Below are positions 29,706-35,885 of a DNA stretch of 35,885 nucleotides, piece after piece. Location: positions 1 to 35,885 of the forward strand of contig JAEYRZ010000017.1 of the NCBI GenBank assembly GCA_023435265.1, written 5' to 3'. The notes under the pieces are model-generated. The model made no database searches, had not been told where the DNA came from, and was given only the letters and a program-made list of their open reading frames with translations. Numbering within the stretch: the first letter of the stretch is position 1; each line of letters opens with the position of its first letter. The DNA comes from Pseudomonadota bacterium (lineage in GTDB: Bacteria; Desulfobacterota; Desulfobacteria; Desulfobacterales; Desulfosarcinaceae). Position numbers and translations under genes: made by a program.

Positions 29706-31232
29706 CTAATTGTTCTCGGGTTTTTGCATCTGCGCGGGATTGCGCACCTTATGGGCGCGCGCCGCATATTCCCTGGCCTCCTCGATATCGCCCCGCTGCT
29801 CGTACACTCTGGAGAGCGTCTCGTACACCATGGCCAGCGGCACGGCCTGCGGGCCGAGCGACATCTCCAGGATCCTGCGCGCGTTCTGCAACAGCGTTTC
29901 GGCATCGCCGTAGCGGGCGACGGAAGCCATCAGGGTGGCCAGATTGTACATCGCCTGGGCCGTGGCCGGATGCTCGGTGCCCACGGTCTTCTCCCAGATG
30001 GACAGCGATTGGCGCAGCAGACGCTCGGCCTCGTCGATGCGCCCCCGGGCACGCTGCACCGCGGCCAGGTTTTCCAGCGACTGGGTCACGGCCGGATGCG
30101 CCTCGCCATAATGCTTGCTGCGGATCGCAAGGGCGCGTCGGTGCAGTGCCTCGGCGTCGTCGGGCGTGCCCGCCTGGGCGGTCAGCACCGCCAGGTCGTT
30201 CAACGATTGCGCCACGGCCGGGTGGTCGGCGCCGAGCGATTTTTCGCGCGCGGCCAGAGCGCTCTCGAACAACGGCCTGGCTTCGTCCAAACGTCCCTGA
30301 TTCAAATAATGCTCACCCAGGTTGTTGGCCGCCTGAGCCGCGGCAGGGTGTTCCGCACCGTATCCTTCGCGATACACCGCGAGCACTTCGCGCATCCGGG
30401 ACTCGGCCTCGCCGGGCCGCCCGGTGGCCTCGTAGAGCATGACCAATTTGTCCAGCGACTCGGCAATGTCCGGATGGTTTGCAGGCAGGGTATTCCTGCG
30501 GATCTCCAGAGACTGGTTCAGGAAGGGTTCGGCGGCCTGGAACAATCCGCGCGCCAGATAAATGCCGGCCAGGTAGCTCAGAACGGCAGCAAAGGCGGGA
30601 TGGTCGGTGCCGGTTTTCGCTTCGTAGATTTTCAGCACCCGCCGGAAAAGCGGCTCGGCCTCTTCCAGGTTTTGTTCGGATTGATAGATCAACGCCAGAC
30701 TGGTCAGCACTGCGCCCAGATCGGGATGATCGACGCCGTAAGCGTTTTCCAGGATGCTCAGTGCGCGCTGCAGTACCTGTCGAGCGGCTTCGTGACGGCC
30801 CTGATGGTGATAGACATCGGCCAACGCCCTGAGCAGCGGCGTCAATTCCGGATGATCGGCGGAAAGCGCCTTTTCGCGGATTTCAATGGCGCGCTGAACA
30901 AGGGGCTCCGCGTCAGCGTAACGCTCCCGGCTCATGCACAGTTCGGCCAGATTGGCCAGGCTGTCGGTCAGTTCGGGGTGTTCCGCCCCGTAAGCCTTTT
31001 CGTAGATGGCCAGCGATTCCCGGATGGCCGATTCGGCGGCCTCGAAATCGCCCAGCGCATGGTACAACTCGCCAAGATTGTTCAAGGCCACGGCCAAGTC
31101 GAGATGCCCCTCGCCTTTATCGCGCCGTGCCGCCTCAGCGGCAGCCCGGGCAGGTTCGAGCGCCTCTTGGAATCGGCCCTCCTGCATGTGTTCGATCGCC
31201 TGGCGGTTCAACGCCTCCCATTCGGTGGACAT
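29706..31232 (-). CDS. Tandem 42-residue TPR (kinesin-light-chain-type) protein
   Basis: A 508-residue soluble protein made of about eleven 42-residue TPR units. Each ends with a variant of Y(G/A)xxHPxxAxxLxNLAxLYxxxGRxxEAExLxxRAL. There is no signal peptide, membrane segment or catalytic domain; the N-terminus is MSTEWEALNRQAIEHMQEGRFQEALEPA. ATG 31232 has GAGGAGA seven bases upstream. Such proteins usually scaffold other proteins, and in bacteria some are joined to CHAT or NB-ARC modules; nothing of that kind is present here. The repeats are similar enough at DNA level to make internal recombination possible. Confidence 0.9.
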   Translation of the reverse strand: MSTEWEALNRQAIEHMQEGRFQEALEPARAAAEAARRDKGEGHLDLAVALNNLGELYHALGDFEAAESAIRESLAIYEKAYGAEHPELTDSLANLAELCMSRERYADAEPLVQRAIEIREKALSADHPELTPLLRALADVYHHQGRHEAARQVLQRALSILENAYGVDHPDLGAVLTSLALIYQSEQNLEEAEPLFRRVLKIYEAKTGTDHPAFAAVLSYLAGIYLARGLFQAAEPFLNQSLEIRRNTLPANHPDIAESLDKLVMLYEATGRPGEAESRMREVLAVYREGYGAEHPAAAQAANNLGEHYLNQGRLDEARPLFESALAAREKSLGADHPAVAQSLNDLAVLTAQAGTPDDAEALHRRALAIRSKHYGEAHPAVTQSLENLAAVQRARGRIDEAERLLRQSLSIWEKTVGTEHPATAQAMYNLATLMASVARYGDAETLLQNARRILEMSLGPQAVPLAMVYETLSRVYEQRGDIEEAREYAARAHKVRNPAQMQKPENN

Positions 31233-31408
31233 CAGGTCTCTCCTCGGTAATGAGCGTGTTGCCTCGCCGTTTCGACGGCGATGACCGGCGAAAGTACGCA
31301 TAGATCCCGGCGGCTGTCAACGTGCGGGCGACGCCGTCGCAAATTCCCGCCACAAGGACGGTGCGCCGGCCGGCGCACCGTCGCTCGCCATTCGCTTCCG
31401 ACCGGGGT

Positions 31409-32659
31409 TCACATCGGTTCCCGGGCGGCCGGGACGCTGCGGGATTGCGCCGGGACAATGGGGTCCTGGATTTTCTGCCGCAACGCCTGGGCTGGCGGTT
31501 TCGGATCGACCCGCTTGAGAAGCACTAAGGCCTGCAGCATGAAACACCCGGCAAGGATCAAAAACCCGGACGGCAGACCGATCCGCCCGGCCGCTGCGGC
31601 CAGCACGAGCGGTCCCAAAAAATATCCCGCACCCCAGGCGAAGTAGATGGTTCCCGAAAGGGTCCCCTTGAGTGTGTCCGGAACGCGTTCGTGCAGATAG
31701 GCCATGGCCGCAATGCAGAATACGCCGAGGCCGAACCCGCCCAGCGCCAGCGGACCGTACAGCCAGGGTGGTTGGCAGAAGAAAATCGATGCGAAGCCTG
31801 CGGAGGCGGCCGCAAGGCCGCCGTACAGGGAAGCCTTGCGGCCCCTGCGGTCCCCGAAAGGTCCGGCGGTCAACTGCGCCAGGCTCAAGGCAACGAAAAA
31901 GAGTGTAAAAATCGTTCCGGCGCTGAATCGGCCCGCCTCGCGTAAGATCAAAAAAGCGGGAACGAGCGTGATGAAAATCCCGTAACCCGCGCCGTACAAA
32001 ACGATTCCGGACAATACGGCACGGTTGGCGGGTTTTCGGAACACGGCGGCGATATCGCGCCAGTGAAAGCGGATCAGGGCCTGCTCCGGCACCTTTGCGG
32101 GTGTCCGGGTCCACACGGCCACGATGATGCCGCTCAGAAGGCTCAGCCCGGCAAACAGCAGGAATGCCTCGCGGTCCGCCCAGACCCGATGGGTCACGAC
32201 CCCCAGGATGCTGCCGGCGGTGAGGCCGCCATGCAGGCTGGCATTGTAGAGGCCGATCCAGCGCCCTTTAGCGAGCGGGAATTGAATGGCCAGCAGGGCA
32301 GGGGCAAGCGCCAGGACGGGCACTTCGCCCAACCCCTGCAGCATCCGCCCGGCAAAAATCAGGGCCGCTGTTTCAGTGAAGTAATAAAGCAAGCCGGTCG
32401 CGGCGCACATTAGATAACCGGCCACGAGAAATGGTTTGAATCCGAAGCGGTCGGCCAGCCGCCCGATGGGGATTTGCAGTAAAATGTTGGATACGGCGTA
32501 GGCCGCGGCCAGGTACCCGACGCTGGTCAGCGAACCCGAAAGATCCAGGACGCGCTGGGGCAGCAAGGCGACGATCGCGCCCACCCCGATCATGACCAGA
32601 AAGGCCGAAACGAGAACCGAAACGGCAGAAAGATGGCGTGCCACAGAATTTATCTCCAT
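31409..32659 (-). CDS. MFS transporter, 12-helix
   Basis: A 416-residue carrier with twelve membrane segments. First helix region: VSVLVSAFLVMIGVGAIVALLPQRVLDLSGSLTSVGYLAAAYAVSNILLQIPIGRLADRFGFKPFLVAGY, with motif A at GRLADRFGFKPFL; the second half repeats it with AQLTAGPFGDRRGRKASLYGG. It looks like a drug/metabolite:H+ antiporter of the YfcJ/SetA-like type; the substrate is not predictable. ATG 32659 has no clear ribosome site; a GTG six codons later has GGAG nine bases upstream and could be the real start. A strong hairpin is upstream at 32730-32765. Confidence 0.88.
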   Translation of the reverse strand: MEINSVARHLSAVSVLVSAFLVMIGVGAIVALLPQRVLDLSGSLTSVGYLAAAYAVSNILLQIPIGRLADRFGFKPFLVAGYLMCAATGLLYYFTETAALIFAGRMLQGLGEVPVLALAPALLAIQFPLAKGRWIGLYNASLHGGLTAGSILGVVTHRVWADREAFLLFAGLSLLSGIIVAVWTRTPAKVPEQALIRFHWRDIAAVFRKPANRAVLSGIVLYGAGYGIFITLVPAFLILREAGRFSAGTIFTLFFVALSLAQLTAGPFGDRRGRKASLYGGLAAASAGFASIFFCQPPWLYGPLALGGFGLGVFCIAAMAYLHERVPDTLKGTLSGTIYFAWGAGYFLGPLVLAAAAGRIGLPSGFLILAGCFMLQALVLLKRVDPKPPAQALRQKIQDPIVPAQSRSVPAAREPM

Positions 32660-32729
32660 TGTTCCAGCCGCCGCCGAACGCTCACGGCTTAACCCGGCGG
32701 GCGGCCAAGATTGATCGCCATGATGCGCA

Positions 32730-32765
32730 CGCAGGCTGCCGCTCACAGCAGCGGCGCAGCCTGCG
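32730..32765. repeat. Strong hairpin upstream of the MFS gene
   Basis: CGCAGGCTG (32730-32738) pairs with CAGCCTGCG (32757-32765); after a two-base bulge CCGCT (32739-32743) pairs with AGCGG (32750-32754) over a six-base loop. Fourteen base pairs in total. In the leader or promoter region of the MFS gene, about 70 bp before its start; no T-tract. Confidence 0.6.
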
Positions 32766-32962
32766 CGTGACGTCGTTTGCCAGGATCGATACGCTCTATC
32801 AGATGCTGGGCGGAGATAATATTCGCGTGGTCTTTACTTGCATTTTGTTCCTGCCTGACGAGGGTGATAAGCGGCACTTCATATCAGCTTGGATGGAAAT
32901 GTCAAAGCTTCATTGCGGATATCTGAAATGCTCGAGTGGCGGGAAATTTGCCATCGCGCACC

Positions 32963-33023
32963 GTGTGCCGGGATATCCGGGCACACCTGGAACGTGCCGT
33001 CGAACCAAACTGGAACGTTCCAG
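32963..33023. promoter_or_regulatory. Palindrome pair sharing CTGGAACGT
   Basis: 32963-32986 is a 24-base dyad with arms GTGTGCC/GGCACAC and centre GGATATCC, one mismatched pair. Just after it CTGGAACGT appears at 32987-32995, and again within the perfect 14-base palindrome CTGGAACGTTCCAG at 33010-33023. The repeated motif suggests a binding site array or the end of a mobile element. Confidence 0.45.
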
Positions 33024-33112
33024 ATAACCATAACTCCATTCCTGGGAAAGATCTCGAACGCAATGGTGGAGATCGCCGACAGGTGGGGTAAGACCGTCTT
33101 GCCGGAGGCCGC

Positions 33113-33970
33113 TCAACGGGAACCGGCGAACCAGTCGATCAGGCGCCTGGCAATACTCAGGGGGGGCGGAATTTGCGGCAGATCGGACCTGGTGAACCAG
33201 CCGGCCTCCGAAATTTCGCCGTCGTTGAGGGTGATTTCGCCGCCGGCGTATTCGGCCACGAATCCGATCATCAACGAGTTGGGAAAGGGCCAGGGCTGGC
33301 TGCCGAAATAGCGGATATTCTTCACCGCGATGCCGACTTCTTCGCGGATTTCACGCTCGGCGCAAGCCTCGAGGGTTTCTCCGGGTTCGACGAAGCCTGC
33401 CAGCACGCTGAACATCGGCGCCCTGAAGCGCCTTCCGCGCGCCAGCAGAATTTGATCGCCCTTGATGACGGCCACGATCACCGCCGGGCTGAGTCGCGGA
33501 TAATTGACCAGGCCGCAGCGGCGGCAGATTTTTGCGCGCTCGTCCGCCTTGTCCCCCGTCGGGGCGCCGCAGCGCCCGCAGAAGCGGTGGCTCTGGCTCC
33601 AGTCCACCAGCTGGTTGGCGCGGCCGGCGACCCAAAGCAGTTCTTCGCGGATCGAACCGAACAGGGCACGCAGATCGATCCATTCCATCGATTCCGGCGC
33701 CTCCGGGCGCCGATCCAGGCCCCCGGCATAGCACGGCTGCCCATCGAGGGCGCCGAAGTACATTTCATGTTGCGGCCGGATCTCGGACCGGGCGATGTCG
33801 GCGCGGTCCGGAACGCCGCAGCCGAGCGGCGTCCGCTTGATCAGCAGTTTGCCCTCGGCAAAGAAAAAGCACAGGCAGGCTGTGCCCTCCCCCCCTTCGG
33901 CCTGAAGTCCGGGAATGAATGTCATGGCGTTCTGTAGTGGTTGCAGGTCCGGTTCAATACGGTCGAGCAT
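33113..33970 (-). CDS. nudC: NADH pyrophosphatase / NAD-cap decapping Nudix hydrolase
   Basis: A 285-residue NudC. It hydrolyses NAD(H) to NMN(H) and AMP and removes NAD caps from RNA. The N-terminal domain precedes a zinc ribbon with C131, C134, C149 and C152 (FCGRCG, KICRRCG), then the Nudix box GFVEPGETLEACAEREIREEVGI (192-214), with REIREEVG carrying the catalytic glutamates, and the NudC-specific SQPWPFPNS (224-232). All are intact. ATG 33970 lacks a good ribosome site; an ATG at 33925 is a shorter alternative. Confidence 0.96.
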   Translation of the reverse strand: MLDRIEPDLQPLQNAMTFIPGLQAEGGEGTACLCFFFAEGKLLIKRTPLGCGVPDRADIARSEIRPQHEMYFGALDGQPCYAGGLDRRPEAPESMEWIDLRALFGSIREELLWVAGRANQLVDWSQSHRFCGRCGAPTGDKADERAKICRRCGLVNYPRLSPAVIVAVIKGDQILLARGRRFRAPMFSVLAGFVEPGETLEACAEREIREEVGIAVKNIRYFGSQPWPFPNSLMIGFVAEYAGGEITLNDGEISEAGWFTRSDLPQIPPPLSIARRLIDWFAGSR

Positions 33971-33989
33971 GCGCCGCGATCCGCTGCCG

Positions 33990-34241
33990 TCAGGTTTTCG
34001 GCGGCGGCTGTTTATCCGTACGCCGATGGGGCTTGAGGAATTTGGCGATTTTCAAGGTGGGCAGGTAAGCGCTCGACCATTTGGAAATTCGAATCCAGCC
34101 GGTCCGGCGTTCGAGCTCCCTGCGCCGGTCCTGTGACGCACGCCTTGACGGTATCCTCAGAAAGAAGTTTTTGAGAGCCGAGAGCCTACGCCGATCCTTG
34201 ACCGAACGTCTGTCCTGCATTGTGCGCCGCTCCTGGTTCAT
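33990..34241 (-). CDS. Arginine-rich small protein, 83 aa
   Basis: A very basic protein: MNQERRTMQDRRSVKDRRRL at the start and SRRASQDRRRELERRTG in the middle, i.e. repeated DRR/ERR triplets, followed by WIRISKWSSAYLPTLKIAKFLKPHRRTDKQPPPKT. The WIRISKWSSxxLPTLKIAKFLKP part is not low-complexity and looks selected. ATG 34241 has an AGGAGA five bases upstream. It is 19 bp before nudC on the same strand and could be cotranscribed. It may bind RNA, DNA or membranes by charge. I believe similar proteins exist in related sulfate reducers, but that is recollection only. Confidence 0.72.
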   Translation of the reverse strand: MNQERRTMQDRRSVKDRRRLSALKNFFLRIPSRRASQDRRRELERRTGWIRISKWSSAYLPTLKIAKFLKPHRRTDKQPPPKT

Positions 34242-34340
34242 AATGTCTCCTGTCCACTTCGGTTACGCTTATTATAAGGGCGGGCTGCCGGGGCTGCAAC
34301 AGGAACCTGGCACAGGAGCCTGGCGAGGCGCGGCGCCCCG

Positions 34341-34580
34341 TCACCGCCCGCGCTGGAGGTAATCGATGATGGCGCCGCAGGTTTCGCACTGGTAGCGGGT
34401 GCCGGTCGAATCTGCCAACGGTTCGAAATCGGCGTGCTTCTCGCCGCTCGTTTCGAAACATTCCGGACAATATCCATTTTCAAGTTCGTCCGGCCGGATG
34501 GTCAAATGGCAGTGCCGGCAGCGCAGCCGCCTGGCGCGGTCCGGAAGCAGGACCAGGTTGCGGTGATCGCAGGCGTTCAT
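34341..34580 (-). CDS. Zinc-ribbon protein, 79 aa
   Basis: Three CxxC pairs: C21/C24 (CRHC), C38/C41 (CPEC) and C65/C68 (CETC), plus C4 and H6 near the start. This gives one or two zinc ribbons linked by an acidic segment. The C-terminal YQCETCGAIIDYLQRGR resembles the end of small rubredoxin- or TFIIB-like ribbons. ATG 34580 has AAAGGAGG six bases upstream, which defines the start. It lies directly behind the TTGATGAATTCG repeat at 34592. Function unknown; a nucleic-acid or protein-binding adaptor is likely. Confidence 0.75.
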   Translation of the reverse strand: MNACDHRNLVLLPDRARRLRCRHCHLTIRPDELENGYCPECFETSGEKHADFEPLADSTGTRYQCETCGAIIDYLQRGR

Positions 34581-34591
34581 CACGGCCTCCT

Positions 34592-34622
34592 TTGATGAAT
34601 TCGTAAATCGTTTTTCGAACGG
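34592..34622. repeat. Partial second copy of the palindromic-element end
   Basis: TTGATGAATTCGTAAA (34592-34607) is the exact reverse complement of 11485-11500, and the following TCGTTTTTCGAACGG continues the similarity with the CGAAAAGCGAC segment there. It sits in the leader of the zinc-ribbon gene, four bases before the AAAGGAGG region, so it is either a solo end of the element or a shared regulatory site. Confidence 0.5.
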
Positions 34623-34838
34623 CCCCGGGCGGCGCTGAACCGATGGTCGCCGCCCTTGCGCCGACACCCCGGCATACCTGAAGTCGCCCTTCAACCCACC
34701 AGGCACTTCCGGATCACCGATGCGGCTATCCGCATGGCATATCTGTTGCTTCTATCCCGCCGGCCGATGCCGCGGGGAAGCACTCTCCGTGCGCTATAAC
34801 CACTTGGAACAACTCATGAACAGGCTCATGCGACATCT

Positions 34839-35885
34839 ATGCAGCTCCTCGACCGTAAGGACTACCGGTTCTCTTTTTTTGACGGAATGTGCGCTCATGT
34901 TTACGGAACCCTCGTCAGCGGTGTTTTTCTGACCGGTTTTGCGCTCTATTTGAACTTGAGCGAATTCATGATCGGCCTGCTGGCGGCCATCCCCTATCTG
35001 GTCACATTGGTTCAGCTTCCCGGATCCTACTATATATGCCGAAACGGCTGCCGCAAGAAGGTCGCCTTCCGCGCCGCGGCCGCGGCCCGTTTGCTATGGC
35101 TGCCGATTCTGTTTCTGGGCCTGACGCCGCAATTCGGACCGACCGCCAACAGCCTGCTGATCGTGGCCGTTTTCCTGGTTTCGCACGCCTTTGCCCAGGT
35201 CAGCTACCTCGCATGGCTTTCCTGGACTTCGGACCTCGTACCCGATGAGATCCGCGGGACGTTTTTCGGAACGCGCAACATGCTGTGTGGCGCGGCCGGC
35301 ATCGCCGCCGTTCTGATCTTCGGCAACCTCGTCGACATCTTCGAGCAGCAGCGCCGATTCGACCTGGCGGCCGGCGTTCCGGTGGCGGCCGCGGTGGTCT
35401 TCGGCCTCTTGAGCCTTCATTACATGAACCGCATCGCGGAAAGCCCCCCTTCGCCCGAACCGCCCAGCGGAGTGCTTCAGAAGCTCTCCGGGCCCTTCAA
35501 GGAGGCGAACTTCCGGCGCTTCCTGCTGTTTGCCTTTACATGGAATTTTGCGGTCTACTTCGCCGCCCCGTTCTTTTCACTCTATTACCTGCGCGATCTC
35601 AAGTACAGTTACGGTTTCGTGGCGCTGTTGACCACCGTCGGTTCGGTGCTCGACCTGATCGGCATGCAGGTGTGGGGGAGCGTCTCCGACAAGATCAAGA
35701 ACAAGGCGGTGATCCGGATGGCGGGCTGGGGCGTCGTTTTTCTGCCGGCGCTGTGGGTCATGGTCCGGCCCGCGGATCTGGTCATTCCCATCGTGCTGCA
35801 AATCGTCAGCGGCGGATTCTGGTCGGGCGTCAACTTGTGTACCCACAATCTGCTGCTGCGCCTTTCCCCGCAGGCCGGCAAAGTC
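34839..35885 (+). CDS. MFS transporter, truncated by window end
   Basis: The frame is open from 34839 to the last base (349 codons, no stop), so only the N-terminal part of a carrier is visible. MQLLDRKDYRFSFFDGMCAHVYGTLVSGVFLTGFALYLNLSEFMIGLLAAIPYLVTLVQLP is the first helix pair; VSHAFAQVSYLAWLSWTSDLVPDEIRGTFFGTRN is the mid-domain loop typical of a poorly characterised MFS group (often seen in Desulfobacterota and Acidobacteria, from memory). About nine membrane segments are present. In-frame stop TAA at 34797 leaves ATG 34839 as the only good start; its ribosome site is weak. Substrate unknown. Confidence 0.87.
   Translation, partial: MQLLDRKDYRFSFFDGMCAHVYGTLVSGVFLTGFALYLNLSEFMIGLLAAIPYLVTLVQLPGSYYICRNGCRKKVAFRAAAAARLLWLPILFLGLTPQFGPTANSLLIVAVFLVSHAFAQVSYLAWLSWTSDLVPDEIRGTFFGTRNMLCGAAGIAAVLIFGNLVDIFEQQRRFDLAAGVPVAAAVVFGLLSLHYMNRIAESPPSPEPPSGVLQKLSGPFKEANFRRFLLFAFTWNFAVYFAAPFFSLYYLRDLKYSYGFVALLTTVGSVLDLIGMQVWGSVSDKIKNKAVIRMAGWGVVFLPALWVMVRPADLVIPIVLQIVSGGFWSGVNLCTHNLLLRLSPQAGKV

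Larger units (their letters stand above)
32660..33112. other. 453-bp intergenic region with several palindromes, no supported gene
   Basis: Between the MFS start and the NudC end. It contains a long hairpin (32730-32765) and two palindromes (32963-32986, 33010-33023). The middle part (32810-32900) is AT-richer than its surroundings. Open frames crossing it on the plus strand lack ribosome sites and family features. Confidence 0.6.

Noticed and set aside
29706..31232. Conflict-system NTPase/TPR (Avs/NB-ARC-like) defence gene
   Set aside because: Only TPR units are present, with no NTPase, CHAT, TIR or nuclease domain in the gene or its neighbours.
32889..33311. 140-codon plus-strand frame running from the palindrome-rich gap into nudC
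   Set aside because: No ribosome site; its second half is antisense to NudC and the first half encodes the palindromes themselves.

Overview
The window is GC-rich chromosomal DNA (roughly 60-65 % by eye), densely coded, with short gaps and clear AGGAG-type ribosome binding sites. I see no rRNA, tRNA, CRISPR array, phage module, integrase or transposase. Gene content (an AcsE/MtgA-type methyltetrahydrofolate:corrinoid methyltransferase, a cobalamin-type radical SAM enzyme, a periplasmic rhodanese, an SPFH/NfeD pair and a zinc-ribbon MscL) together with the intergenic palindromic repeats suggests a mesophilic anaerobic Desulfobacterota bacterium, perhaps of the Desulfosarcina/Desulfobacteraceae type. 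That assignment is inference; no marker gene settles it.

Layout. 42-4584 (minus): a peptide-type ABC substrate-binding protein; a run of TPR lipoprotein, small helical protein and TSUP exporter; and a stand-alone cyclic-nucleotide-binding domain protein. 4739-6778 (plus): a large B12-type radical SAM protein whose cluster motif is CX4CX2C. 6781-9192 (minus): a run of small membrane protein, DinB protein, a previously easy-to-miss TTG-start small gene and a PaaI-type thioesterase, then the AcsE-like methyltransferase. 9665-16966: cyclophilin; a MerR regulator overlapping an SRPBCC protein behind a MerR-type promoter; a DHA2 efflux pump; MscL; nitroreductase; a ketopantoate-reductase-like enzyme; a two-domain rhodanese; RidA. 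17179-20714: class V aminotransferase, a second DinB protein, an MFS carrier and a YajD-type HNH protein. 20729-26095: a small membrane-anchored protein, the SPFH/NfeD pair, two small membrane proteins with long AT-richer leaders, a DUF882/M15 peptidase with an extra C-terminal domain, and a SIMPL-domain protein. 26145-29475 (minus): three genes joined by ATGA overlaps, a Uup-like ABC-F ATPase, AcpH and a stand-alone RlmK-like rRNA methyltransferase. 29706-35885: a 42-residue-repeat TPR protein, an MFS carrier, NudC, an arginine-rich small protein, a zinc-ribbon protein and an MFS carrier cut by the window end.

Most genes look like housekeeping or general accessory functions: transport (four MFS carriers, one TSUP, one ABC binding protein), detoxification (DinB, RidA, NudC, nitroreductase) and ribosome maintenance (uup-acpH-rlmK). 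Non-coding interest lies in the larger gaps: two copies of a GGGGTCGG-armed inverted repeat (9384-9516, 13840-13906), a ~150-bp palindromic element (11349-11500) whose end recurs at 34592-34622, a MerR-type promoter at 11313-11343, a strong sigma70 promoter with a long leader at 22685, and a palindrome cluster at 32730-33023. I did not find one large undescribed system. The best candidates for new biology are the unusual radical SAM motif, the hidden small gene, the arginine-rich conserved-looking small protein and the dispersed palindromic elements.
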